Below, one piece after another: positions 22,055 to 33,264 of a stretch of 64,000 nucleotides of DNA (the stretch's first letter is position 1; each line of letters starts with the position of its first letter). A model generated the notes under the pieces. That model was not told the origin of the DNA, ran no database searches, and saw nothing but the letters and a program-made list of their open reading frames with translations. A program made the translations under genes and the position numbers. The stretch spans positions 383,933 through 447,932 of the forward strand of contig JAODUP010000318.1 of assembly GCA_025642065.1 (NCBI GenBank). The letters are read 5' to 3'. The DNA is from Paralvinella palmiformis. Lineage: Eukaryota; Annelida; Polychaeta; Terebellida; Alvinellidae.

Positions 22055-22735
22055 TTGTCATTTCTAATTAACCAATTTATAAATCAAAAGATAAACAAAG
22101 TTTTACAAATTATAGACCAATTTCGCTTTTACCTAGCATATCCAAAATATATGAAAAAAATAGCCCATAATCGTTTGTATAATTACATGACAATTAACTC
22201 GTTAATGAACAAGAACCAATATGGCTTCCGTAAAAGTCATTCCACAATAAATGCAGTTTCCAAATTTACTTATGATACTCTACTCGCATTGGAATCGAGT
22301 AATTATACTCTTTCTGTGTTCCTGGACATCTCTAAGGCCTTTGATACAATAAATCACAATCTTTTATGTAAAAAATTATGCCATTACGGCATACGTGGTG
22401 TTGCCTTGGAGTGGTTCAGGAGCTATCTAACAGAGAGAAAACAATATGTCTATTATAAATGTATTGAGTCAAAATTATTTCCCATAACTTGTGGTGTACC
22501 CCAGGAATCTGTATTGGGACCACCCCTCTTCATTATATACTCAAATGATCTACCAGGATCCCTCCGGTGCACCGCATGTATACTATTTGCAGATGATACA
22601 ACAATTTATGTGTCTGATAAAAATATTACGGAATTATATAAACTCGTTAATCAAGATATTGCATCATTAGCTGAGTGGTTTAAGGTGAATAAATTATCTT
22701 TAAATATAAGCAAAATACATCATGTACCTTTCTAA
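22055..22735 (+). pseudogene. LINE 2 reverse transcriptase
   Basis: FTNYRPISLLPSISKIYEK sits at the 5' edge, split by a frameshift. Then come NQYGFRKSHST, FLDISKAFDTINH (motif A with catalytic D), GVPQESVLGPP (normally GVPQGS-LGP, so G to E and L to P changes) and LFADDTTIYV (catalytic FADD). The frame continues LDNTIIN, KFLGLLIDENLNW and YPYLTYGTLLWG after 22735 with stops. Both catalytic motifs survive, but the mutated template-grip motif and frameshifts make activity unlikely. Confidence 0.88.
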
Positions 22736-23056
22736 AAAAATAAGAATGTTAAGTCGGACACACATGTATTAAAATTAGATAATACAATTATTAATTGAGT
22801 TAAATGTGTCAAATTTCTGGGACTACTAATAGATGAAAACCTAAACTGGCATGAGCATATAGACACTTGTAGATCAAAAATATCTGGTGGACTATATGGC
22901 CTCAATAAGCATATCTTAAGTACACACAATATGAGAACAGTATACCACAGCTTGATATATCCCTATTTAACATATGGCACCCTATTGTGGGGTTGTAGTC
23001 ACTCAACGTGCTTACGGAGATTATAAATTTTACAGAAAAAGACAATCAGGACCGTC

Positions 23057-23407
23057 TTGAAATCAAACTATAATGCTCATACCGAACCCTTATTTAAGAA
23101 CCTACAGATTCTCAAGCTAAAGGACATATGTACTTTTCAACTTTCAAAAATAATGCATTCATTCACTAATATCTCTTTACCAGATCCCCTAATGACGATG
23201 TTCACTGTAAATAGACATATTCATTCACACGAAACAAGATGCCTTCACCAGCCATACATACAATATAGAAAAACAGCATTTTTATCAAAGACATTTATTT
23301 ACATAGCACTTGAAATATGGTACAAACTGCCAGAAACAATAAGACAGTTGAGGTCGCAACATAGCTTTAATAAATCTGTAAAGATATTTATTACGAACTC
23401 AAATTAA
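23057..23407 (+). pseudogene. LINE 2 C-terminal region
   Basis: Open frame after the reverse transcriptase: EPLFKNLQILKLKDICTFQL, then RHIHSHETRCLHQPY and IWYKLPETIRQ, ending in a TAA at 23407. This is the conserved post-RT segment of CR1/jockey-type LINEs; its precise role is unknown. Confidence 0.75.
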
Positions 23408-23711
23408 CAAAGTCATTTAGGGATTACATATATTGTATAATATATTATATAATATTACATTATATTATGTTATGCTATCGCCATAATCAGCTCACTTAGA
23501 TAGTGGACATAGATGGATAAATATGTAACGTTTAGGCCACTGCGCCTCCTCGTATAATCAATTATGTTATACATGTTTGGTCTTTATTTTGGAGGTTACA
23601 GCTTTTTACTTGTCTGTTGGCCTGATGATATATGATTGTAAATACTATTATGCGATAAACAATGTAATAATGCTACTGTATATATCATCGAATGAAATTA
23701 CTAGTACTACT
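23408..23711. other. LINE 2 3' UTR/tail
   Basis: AT-rich with TATATTATA-like repeats at 23427-23470; ends near the resumption of Ty3-type homology at 23712. Confidence 0.5.
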
Positions 23712-24346
23712 ACTTCATCACAGCTGCATGTCCACACAGTCTGTCACAGTCTTCTGTGAATGTATCCGTCTATGGAATTACACTGTCAGCACTCATTGAC
23801 TTTGGAAGTTCTGATAGCTTAATAAGTCAAGCGCTGGCCGAAAAACTGAACCTGAAGATTCATCCGTCGACACAATCTATTTCCATGGCTCTCACTTCTC
23901 TGAAGACACACGCCATTGTCCACTTTTTTTGCAAACATCAACCTCAATCACTTTGTCTACAAATCTGCACGCCTTGTTGTTTTCAAAGACCTTTGTCATC
24001 CTCACCATTGAATTTGGAAGAAATAAACCCGAGTTGATTATTCTAGATTCAGCACCAATTGTGCCATCACTGAAGCTACAAACGGCGAGCCGACTCTATT
24101 CTTAAATCTACTTCCTGACTGCAAGCCTACTGCTAGTTAATCCAAGGGTTTCAACAAAGATGACCTGGATTTTATGCACCAAGAAGTTACCAAGCTTTTC
24201 TCCCATGATATCATTGAGATTAGTTCATCGCCTTGGCATGCACAAGTAGTGAACTCCATTATCCATCAGTTGAAAAAGAAATAACAGCTATATTAGAAGC
24301 TGGTCGCCATTTTACACTTGTGACGGATCAATGTTCATTTTCAGAT
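23712..24346 (+). pseudogene. Ty3/gypsy protease-RT-RNase H remnant
   Basis: Resumes the element broken at 18.83 kb. Protease reads ALIDFGSSDSLIS, with the same downstream HPSTQ and SLKTHAI as at 900-960. The RT start follows: NKDDLDFMHQEVTKLFSHDI and EISSSPWHAQ. Sequence then jumps to RNase H (EFHYPSVEKE version, ILEAGRHFTLVTDQ) at about 24250, so the body of reverse transcriptase has been deleted. It ends at 24346 where an inverted Ty3 3' end starts. Frameshifts near 23940 and 24130 add to the damage. Confidence 0.85.
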
Positions 24347-24348
24347 CG

Positions 24349-25320
24349 TGTTGAGGTGTTCATTTCGGATACAGTTATCATCTATATTAACACAACAAGA
24401 TCATTTAATGAACCACACATAACCTTCACATCACGGACTAAGCACGCATGTCTTTCAGTATCACCATTTATATTTAAAATATCAAGTTCTACATCGTTAA
24501 ATAAATTGATAATGTGTGGTGATAAACCTTCGATGCATATATATATATATATATATATATATAACACCAAACAAAACATCATATCAAAGAAGATCTCCTT
24601 TCACTGTAAACCACAATCACAATTACCTTTCTCCTTGCGAACATCATTATCAATGCAAATATCATTATTAACTAGTAATATTACAGCTTGAGACATTTGG
24701 GGGGGGGGTATTATGTCTGTTTTCAGAAACTTATGTAAAACGACCAATATAAATATTCACGATGTCAACATCTGTCAATTTTGCTTCACATAAAAACAAC
24801 AATCATAGATTAATTTCTCGTCTGACAACATCGTGGGTGGCTAACAACGTTATATTCCGCACCCGTCTTCATTGAATTGATTAATACGGATGACGTTAAA
24901 GATCCTCCGATGACGTAATACACTCTGGCAGTAATCGCTCTCGCCATGATTCGGCTCCATCTTCACCTAATGCTTATTCTGTGAGTGGTGTAGGAGGAGA
25001 TATGAACAGCCACTCAATAAAAGGCACGACACTTGATATAATCGTTCAAATGTTCTCCCCGTTTCCTGGTCTCAGATTGTGAAAGACAACAAATGCACTC
25101 TACCCAATACCCATTAAAACATTTCACAAACAGATTAATACCATAGACACGAGGCAATTTCTGTAATATTCACTGTTTGATTGTGTGGTAAGATATATTA
25201 AAAATCTGCCAGTCAAACCATTGGTCTTTACAAGGAAAGCGTGGATTTGTTCGGGGGGTTTTTAAGTTTAAAATATCCAATTCAAATGTTCAGTTCAAAA
25301 GTTAGTTCAATAATGAGTTT
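24349..25320 (-). repeat. Inverted Ty3-type 3' noncoding end
   Basis: Reverse complement of 6761-7685 with very few differences, including the (TA)n tract (24537-24562), G9 run (24702-24710) and the TGTTGAGG terminus at 24349. The high identity implies recent copying or recent conversion between the two. Confidence 0.8.
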
Positions 25321-26023
25321 CTCATGCAACTCAAAACCAATTTAGTTGAAAATTTATATATTCCGATTTATTGATGATACCATTGTATCTTTCCACCTGC
25401 CCATTGCCGATGGGGTGGTTGGGTGTGGATTTGCTTGTCGATATTCATTGTTCAGATAGGTGTTCTTTAAGTTTTTGAAAAAGAAAGGATATACCATGAT
25501 CAGAGTGAATGTAGCTAGGTATGCCGCACACAGTAAATATTTGATTAGGGCACCTTATCACCGTTGATGAGTGCACGTTTGGGCATGGAAATGCAAAAGG
25601 CAAACGTTAATACTCCTCCACTACTGTGAGTATGTATGCATTCCGTGATGTTGTAGGCAGTGGTCCTTTGAAATCAATACCGAGTCGCTCCATTAGCTGC
25701 GTAGCCTTTATCAGCGTTCCGGGGGTTGGACGATAGAATTGTGGTTTTAGCTCAGCACAGATTCTGCATGTGGAACATGTTTTCTTGACGTCTTCCGTTG
25801 AAATGACATGTTCTCTGATCTCACAAAGTGCAACATTCGAGTCACACCTAGGTGGCTCAACCCACTGTGGATTTCGGTGAGGTTTAATGTTGGCATAGAA
25901 GCAACGAAAGCACGTGTGAACGAGTCCCGTGTCACATTTTCCTTGCCTGGTCGATACTTCACAGTGTAGCTGAATGAAGCCAGTTCAAGTCGCCAGGCGT
26001 GAATCTTGTTCTTGATCTTAAAC
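25321..26023 (-). pseudogene. Inverted Ty3/gypsy integrase-RNase H end
   Basis: On the minus strand it starts in the RNase H tether (WRLELASFSYTVKYRPGKEN) and continues into the integrase zinc-binding region: SHLGVTRMLHFVRSENM, then CSTCRIC in a frame shifted by one base. The DDE core follows toward 25380 (IDFKGPLPTTS, DHG-type second D region, NGQVERYNG). It keeps the His-rich piece deleted in the copy at 6.2 kb. Homology to the other copy ends at 26023 in AAGATCAAGAACAAG. Confidence 0.85.
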
Positions 26024-26610
26024 TTTCGTAGTTGATTGAGTTAGCACATCACCAATATTTATATAAAACCTAATCGAATTTGAAGCGTGTTGAGTGAGGA
26101 AGATCTGTAGTTTTTTAAGTGGCAACCTCAAATGAGGGAGACGCAAATGGTCTGTAATCTACAGCTTCTCCACGGAGACTAATTCTAAATAAGTTTAGAT
26201 TGAAATTCAGTTATGAATTGGAGTTTTGAATCAAGCAACCCAGGGGCTATCCAATAACGGTAATCACTCCCTGACCTTAGGTGCCACTAAGTTGTATCTA
26301 TTATGACATCTTCTGTTTATCTGGGACCCTTAATCTAACTCTCCGGGGGCCAGTATCATAACAGGTGTATCGAGCAGATTTGAATCATTACACATCGAAA
26401 TTTTGATGAATTTGACTTTAGTTTTTGGTGGTTGGCTCTCATAGCCGGCCAGAAACGTCTAGTTTTAACAGGTAGGAGAACCGGCAGAGAAACACGACAT
26501 GCGTATATTATTATTATTAGAAAGTAAGAAGCAAGAAGAATCAGATGTTATGCTGCCAGGACCACCAAATGATTCGCTGTTCCATGCAGGAATTGGACTA
26601 AGTTAGGATT
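26024..26610. other. Unassigned, moderate GC
   Basis: Has stretches such as CTGTAATCTACAGC and GGGACCCTTAATC that look like repeat-derived sequence, but I cannot place them. Confidence 0.35.
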
Positions 26611-27018
26611 ATGGCAGGTACGAAAAAGGCCGCGTTTAAGTCAACCGGAGGTAAGGATCCGCGTATGTTGGTCGCTACCAAAACAGCCATGAAGAGTATA
26701 TCATCGACTGGTGGTGCGAACAAACCCCATCATTACAACCCATGTTCAGATGACATCAGACGTTACTAGAAATCAACACAGTTGTCGATCAGGAAGCTGT
26801 CATTCTAGAGGCCCGAATGTAAGATGGCGCAGGATTCAACACAGGTCTGCGCTTCCAGAGTGCTGCCATATGTGCTCTGCAGGAGGATAAATCTAGTGAA
26901 GCTTATCTGGTTGCTGTGTTTGAAGACACAAATCTTGGCGCCACCCATGGTGAGCGTGTGACTATAATGCCGAATAATAATCCAGTTGGTACGAAGAATA
27001 TGTGGAGAGCATGCTTAA
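26611..27018 (+). pseudogene. Histone H3.3-like pseudogene (intronless)
   Basis: The frame starts ATG and aligns along a whole H3: [14 protein letters not shown] near the N-terminus, [40 protein letters not shown] and RVTIMP, then a shifted GEHA before TAA at 27016-27018. Total length is 408 bp against 411 bp for an intact H3 ORF. The AAI of QSAAI and the SSTGG context resemble replacement H3.3 more than canonical H3. Premature stops (after RRY and near 26805), frameshifts and lost tail lysines show it is dead. No histone stem-loop follows. A processed copy of an H3.3 mRNA is the simplest origin. Confidence 0.85.
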
Positions 27019-27440
27019 ATAACCAGGGATTCGACTCATCAACTGTTGAACTGGTTCAGGACATTCTGCTTATTTGCTATGGATAATCGTGTTTGTCTTG
27101 CGTATTGGTGTCATATCAGTGAAGACAATGTTCCACTCTTCATGTAAATCTAGATCCAGTCATCCTTTTAAGGCCTTTTCCACAAATTTAAATTTTAACA
27201 TGATTGATTATATTGAAAGTTCATCTACAACATAGCGTTTTTGGCAGGCTATGGCAGGCTATGGTAGTATGGATCTAGAGATCTATAGAGTAGAGGAAAT
27301 GTCAAGTATTTGTATAAATTTCCAATACGAAATTGTGGTTATTTTAGTTCGTTCGTTATCTATGTTTAAACTTAATGGGTTCGTTTAATTATTTCCATGT
27401 GTATAGTTAGCTGGGCAATTTTATGTCCGCGGATGAAATC
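27019..27440. other. Intergenic
   Basis: Nothing recognised; a direct duplication GGCAGGCTATGGCAGGCTAT lies near 27245. Confidence 0.45.
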
Positions 27441-27860
27441 TGCTATTATTATTGTCGGTAACTTTGTGCGCGCGCATGGTGTTATTATTACTGATGGTGG
27501 AGTCTAGCCTTTATCATGTAGACTCTATGTGCGCGCGCAGGCTATTGTTATTGTTAGTAACTTGTTTGTGTACGCACTGCATTTCTAAGCGCATACCTTT
27601 GTTCATTTACCTTTTAGATATGTGCTTGCACATGATATTATTATTGTTAGTGTCCTTTATGTGCCCGATCAAGCTATTATTAGTTTAATTATATGCGCGG
27701 GCGTGCTGATTTATTATAAATATTATTATTAGATCTAGTAACTTTCATGTTCACGCGCATCCTATTATTAGGTCTATTGTTGGTAACTTTAGTTGCGCTC
27801 GCATACTAATATTATTGGTAGTAACTTTTATGTCTGCGCACATAGTCTATATCAGGTGTT
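27441..27860. repeat. GCGCGC/ATT minisatellite, block 1
   Basis: Imperfect units of about 40-55 bp alternating CTATTATTATTGTTAGTAAC with TTTATGTGCGCGCGCA-type ends. At least seven units, much diverged. Confidence 0.75.
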
Positions 27861-28317
27861 TATCAAACTTCGGCTTGGTTGGTAGATCTAGTATAGTTTA
27901 CAAGTATTTAGGAATAGTTCCTCATCAAAAATCCATTAGATTGGATGTGGTGTGGCTGTGTCTGAGTCCAGTTGTGTAGTGTAATAGAATGATAGATCTA
28001 GACTAACTGTCGTTATTTTTATATATCATGCATTTAGTCCGATAAAGTAGATCTATTCTATCAATTTGATCCGCACATCATAAATCTACTTACTATCAGA
28101 GCGGGGACCAGAAAGGCCGTTCACATCAGACAAATCGTAAGTGTTATAATCCATTTTCCTAAATGACTTTGTCTCCTACACCTACACTTCCTCCGAGTTT
28201 GGACTTTTAGACAAATATTAATCTTATTTGAATGCATATGTACTTTTCTGATAATAGTGTACATATATCAGCAACATATATGTACCCGGAATATTATTAT
28301 TATAATTTTTTTTTGAC
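27861..28317. other. Unassigned spacer between minisatellite blocks
   Basis: AT-rich, no gene recognised. Confidence 0.45.
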
Positions 28318-28540
28318 CAGTGTATATCATTATTAGTAGTAGTAACCTTTACGTATGCGCCCAAGAACTTTATGTCTGCGAGCAAACTATTATTATTGTT
28401 AGTAACTTTTGTGTACGTGTGCATATTAGTATTATCGGTAGTAACCGTTAAGTCTGCGCCCAAGCTATTATTATTGTTAGTAGCTTTTATGTACGCGCGG
28501 ATGTTAATATATTATTAATAGTAACTTTATGTCCGCGCGC
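28318..28540. repeat. GCGCGC/ATT minisatellite, block 2
   Basis: Same unit type as 27441-27860: TTATTATTGTTAGTAACTTT and TATGTACGCGCG variants, about five units, running into the GC/CA tract. Confidence 0.75.
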
Positions 28541-28547
28541 GCGCGCG

Positions 28548-28626
<79 letters not shown>
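28535..28626. repeat. (GC)n(CA)n tract
   Basis: Near-uninterrupted alternating purine-pyrimidine run of about 90 bp: CGCGCGCGCGCG then about 38 CA dinucleotides, ending in a short TA run. Confidence 0.95.
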
Positions 28627-28629
<3 letters not shown>

Positions 28630-28634
<5 letters not shown>

Positions 28635-29434
28635 ATTGTGTATTTTCCATGTAAATAGAAGAATCCACTAAGCAGGTTGAAAAGGAATTATCTAATGGAC
28701 CAGTGTGTTCAAAGTCAGTTCAAATACAACTTCCGGTGTCCATGGTACAACAGATAACTTAGATGACTTAACAAATACAAATTTTAGTGAGTACTTTAAC
28801 TAGAAAGCCGATGGAACAATTTAACTAAGATTGATTGGTACTTTTTGTCTACCACATTTGTGGCATTTTAGTTAGTGGAAAATATATTAAATAAACAAAT
28901 AAGTATTTGGCCTGACTGTTGTCATCATACAAAGTCCATAATACATATATCCGCATACAAATACATAAAAGTATGGACACATAAACATGAACAAACCAAA
29001 ATACCTTGTTGAATTATATTAATATAGAGCCTAAAATTAAAAATCATGATCTGAGTCTCAACTGTCATACCAAGTGACACTATTTTAATCATTATAACTG
29101 ACGGGATCCCATTCATTACTCCGAATAATGTTGAACAGAATCTCTGGTGTTTTCTGACAATTAGACCATTTGGTTGCGTAAGATCTATCTACCATAGTCT
29201 ATCCATATTCATCACATTTCAACATGATCTTTCTGAAAGAGAGTGCTGCAATGAAATGTGCTCTCCAAACCTTATAGATAAGAATATCCCTGCAAGTTGG
29301 CCTGAAATTTGGATTAATCCCCTTTACCCTATACAACGGGTAATTGTGCTTCTTCAACGCATATATTGTCAACAACCGCCACGAAATGGTCAATATCAGT
29401 TGCAGTGATCCCCAGGTTGCGCAACTACGGCTGC
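28630..29434. other. Unassigned; possible decayed coding on minus strand
   Basis: A minus-strand frame at 29199-29393, extendable with stops to about 29440, reads like protein (LTIYALKKHNYPLYRVKGIN) but matches nothing I know. The rest is AT-rich. Confidence 0.35.
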
Positions 29435-29573
29435 ATTCTTATGAGAAGACATCACCAGTTCCAATGTCTTTAGTTTCCATTTGTTCATGAAGGAGGGGAT
29501 TACGTCTGTATCACTGAATGTATGTACAGCTGGCATGTTTTTATTAACGATAGATTAAGGTTATCTACTAATT
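29435..29573. repeat. Flanking direct repeat, left copy
   Basis: About 139 bp from ATGAGAAGACATCACC to GGTTATCTACTAATT, repeated at 36003-36142. The two bracket the 1308-bp array and the I-type LINE. Confidence 0.85.
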
Positions 29574-30207
29574 ATTATTACAACATGTTTGAGTTTATTA
29601 GCTTTGTTATTTATAATGTAGAATCTATATTATTGTCCTCTTATGTGGTCTGGCAAACGACCTATTAAATCATACAATGCTGCTTGATGGATTTATACTC
29701 CTGGAGTCGTTTGTTACTCCGGTAGGCATTTCCATGGGTATTAAGCTGCGGATAGTGTTTTTTCCCATATTATGAGTAATTAGGTTACACTGATATAGTA
29801 AATTTGCTAAATGTATAGCTATTATAATCCCGATGTGTCATTCGCAGTATCGGAGATCTGCCTGAAATCGCTGTTCTCGACCATGGTCAAATAGATCAAG
29901 TGGATAGGCGCTTCAATTTAGATCCCACCACACTTAACTGCATATACTTAGGGCCGCGAAATTAGGAGTGAATGAACGTTCACTTAGTGATGAACGGAAA
30001 TGTATGAGGATTAGCTGTTAGGTTCGAGTAAATCGTAGTATTTACTCAGGTTTGAGACGATATTTTGTTCTAGTCCACTAATAATCCATTTTGCAGTATT
30101 GCTACTTTGTTTTTATTTCAGTTAAATCACTTCAGTGAGTCTATATTGAGTTAGTGTACATTATCTTTGTTATGAACAAACTGTAATGTGTGTTAACACG
30201 CTGAGGG

Positions 30208-30218
30208 TATATAAAAGG
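30208..30218 (+). promoter_or_regulatory. TATA-like box, unit 1
   Basis: TATATAAAAGG, upstream of AATAAAGCTGAGG at 30328. Same arrangement at 30638, 31946 and 33254. Confidence 0.45.
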
Positions 30219-30483
30219 CTTAAAGTTTCACTTAGGTTAGAGAAGAACTTCGACCCCAGACTAGTTTGACGTATATTGATACATGGTTCATATAGGTAGG
30301 ATTTATTCAGTTATTCGAATCCAGAATAAAGCTGAGGGGGGTTTTCGGGCAAAAATCTGAGGTGTTCGAAAGGGTTTTCCATAACGGTGTTGTTTGCTTC
30401 GGAGTCTGTGGTATCAAATGTTTGTATGTATATAGCAAGTCACCATTGAACCACACGAACGTGTTGTTTGCTGCGAGCTGTGG

Positions 30484-30565
30484 TATCATAATAATAATAA
30501 TAATAATAATAATGTATATTTAATAAAGCGCCCTTACTAGCAGGAGCCATTCAAAGGCGCTGCAG
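30484..30565 (-). mobile_element. LINE/SINE 3' tail inside array unit 1
   Basis: (AAT)n followed by GTATATTTAATAAAGCGCCC, as at 9145-9232. It sits at the junction of the 430-bp duplication in unit 1. Confidence 0.55.
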
Positions 30566-30637
30566 TGAGTCTATACTGAGTTAGTGTACATTCTCTTTGT
30601 TATGAACAAACTGTAATCTTTGTTAACACGCTGAGGG

Positions 30638-30648
30638 TATATAAAAGG
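30638..30648 (+). promoter_or_regulatory. TATA-like box, duplicated part of unit 1
   Basis: TATATAAAAGG, 430 bp after the first. Confidence 0.45.
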
Positions 30649-31945
30649 CTTACATTTTCACTTAGGTTAGAGAAGAAATTCGACGCCAGACTAGTTTGAC
30701 GTGTATTGATACATGATTCATATAAGTAGGATTTATTCAGTTATTCGAACCCAGAATAAAGCTGAGGTCAACATCTTAGGTGTCGAAATGTTTTACATAC
30801 AGGTTTCTTTTGGACCACAGAAAATTACTCTTGAATGTAAGCTGTGGTGTCAAAATAGTTTATAATATGTATGTAGCAAGTCACCATTGAACCACACGCA
30901 CGTGTTGTTTGCTGCGAGCTGTGGTATCAAATTATATGTTTTTACGTGCTTCCGCTTTTTGTACGTAGCCAGCATGTATCCGCTTTCCTGTGGACGTGAC
31001 ATATTTGTCGTGTACGAAAAGCGAATTAGCTGGTTCCCACAGGCATATGAGTAGACCAGACACATGCTTAGGTATACGCACACATCTATCAATATGTGGA
31101 GGTATGGAACATTTTATTTTTAGATTAATGTATGTATAGTTGTATTTGTATTTAGATATATGGATGTAGGTCTCGAATGATGTTTAGATATGTTGATGCT
31201 CTGTGCCTGTTGCCTCTTTATATGTACCTCAAAACGCACATTGTCCGTTCGATACATCTTATCTATTTTCATCCAGATTCCTTATTACACCAATGTAAGA
31301 AAGTTATGTCGTTATTACAACATGTTTGAGTCTATTAGCTTTGTTATGTATAATGTAGAATCTATATTGTTGTCCTCTTATGTGGTCTGGCAAACGACCT
31401 ACTAATTCATACAATGCTGCTTGATGGATTTATACTCCTGGAGTCGTGTGTTACTCCGGTAGGCATCTCCATGGGTATTAAGCTGCGGATAGTATTTTTT
31501 CCCATATTATGAGTAATTAGGTTACACTGATATAGTAAATTTGCTAAATGTGTAGCTATTATAATCCCGACGTGTCTTTCGTAGTGTCGGAGATCTGCCT
31601 GAAATCGCTGTTCTCGACCATGTGTCAAATAGATCAAGTGGATAGGCGCTTCAAGTTAAATCCGACCACACCTAACTGCATATTCTTAGGGACGCTAAAT
31701 TAAGCGTGAATGAACGGTTACTTAGTGATGAACATAAATTTATAAGGATTAGCTGTTAGGTTCGAGTAAATCGTAGTATTTCCTCAGGTTTGAGACGATA
31801 TTTCGTTCTAGTCCAGTAATAATGCATTGAGCAGTATTGCTACTTTGTTTTTATTTTTGTTAAATCACTTCAGTGAGTCCATATTGAGTTAGTGTACATT
31901 ATCTTTGTTATGAACAAACTGTAATATTTGTTAACACGCTGAGGG

Positions 31946-31956
31946 TATATAAAAGG
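31946..31956 (+). promoter_or_regulatory. TATA-like box, unit 2
   Basis: TATATAAAAGG, 1308 bp after the 30638 box. Confidence 0.45.
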
Positions 31957-33253
31957 CTACAATTTTCACTTTGGTTAGAGAAGAACTTCGACGCCTGACT
32001 AGTCTGACGTGTATTGATACTTGAGTCATAGAGGTAGGATTTATTCAGTTATTCGAACCCAGAATAAAGCTGAGGTCAACATCTTAGGTGTCGAAATGTT
32101 TTACATACAGGTTTCTTTTGGACCACAGAAAATTACTCTTGAATGTAAGCTGTGGTGTCAAAATAGTTTATAATATGTATGTAGCAAGTCACCATTGAAC
32201 CACACGCACGTGTTGTTTGCTGCGAGCTGTGGTATCAAATGATATGTTTTTACGTGCTTCCGCTTTTTGTACGTAGCCTGCATGTATCCGCTTTCCTGTG
32301 GACGTGACATATTTGTCGTGTACGAAAAGCGAATTAGCTGGTTCCCACAGGCTTATGAGTAGACCAGACACATGCTTAAGTATACGCACACATCTATCAA
32401 TATGTGGAGGTTTGGAACATTTTATTTTTAGATTAATGTATGTATAGTTGTATTTGTATTTAGATTTATGGATGTAGGTCTCGAATGATGTTTAGATATG
32501 TTGATGCTCTGTGCCTGTTGCCTCTTTATATGTACCTCAAAACGCACATTGTCCGTTCGATACATCTTATCTATTTTCATCCAGATTCCTTATTACACCA
32601 ATGTAAGAAAGTTATGTCGTTATTACAACATGTTTGAGTCTATTAGCTTTGTTATTTATAATGTAGAATCTATATTGTTGTCATCTTATGTGGTCTGGCA
32701 AACGACATACTAATTCAAACAATGCTGCTTGATGGATTTATACTCCTGGAGTCGTGTGTTACTCCGGTAGGCATCTCCATGGGTATTAAGCTGCGGATAG
32801 TGTTTTTTCCCATATTATGAGTAATTAGGTTACACTGATATAGTAAATTTGCTAAATGTGTAGCTATTATAATCCCGACGTGTCTTTCGTAGTGTCGGAG
32901 ATCTGCCTGAAATCGCTGTTCTCGACCATGTGTCAAATAGATCAAGTGGATAGGCGCTTCAAGTTAAATCCGACCACACCTAACTGCATATACTTAGGGA
33001 CGCGAAATTAAGCGTGAATGAACGGTCACTTAGTGATGAACATAAATTGATGAGGATTAGCTGTTAGGTTCGAGTAAATCGTAGTATTTCCTCAGGTTTG
33101 AGACGATATTTCGTTCTAGTCCAGTGATAATGCATTGAGCAGTATTGCTACTTTGTTTTTATTTTTGTTAAATCACTTCAGTGAGTCCATATTGAGTTAG
33201 TGTACATTATCTTTGTTATGAACAAACTGTAATATTTGTTAACACGCTGAGGG

Positions 33254-33264
33254 TATATAAAAGG
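33254..33264 (+). promoter_or_regulatory. TATA-like box, unit 3
   Basis: TATATAAAAGG, 1308 bp after the 31946 box. Confidence 0.45.

Larger units (their letters stand above)
20487..23407 (+). mobile_element. LINE 2, endonuclease plus reverse transcriptase
   Basis: Full ORF2 layout of a non-LTR retrotransposon: endonuclease (20487-21539), linker, reverse transcriptase (22055-22735) and C-terminal region (to 23407). It is broken by a few frameshifts and one in-frame TGA. It belongs to the broad CR1/jockey-type group. It is better preserved than the other LINEs here and sits inside the insertion that splits the second Ty3 copy. Confidence 0.9.
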
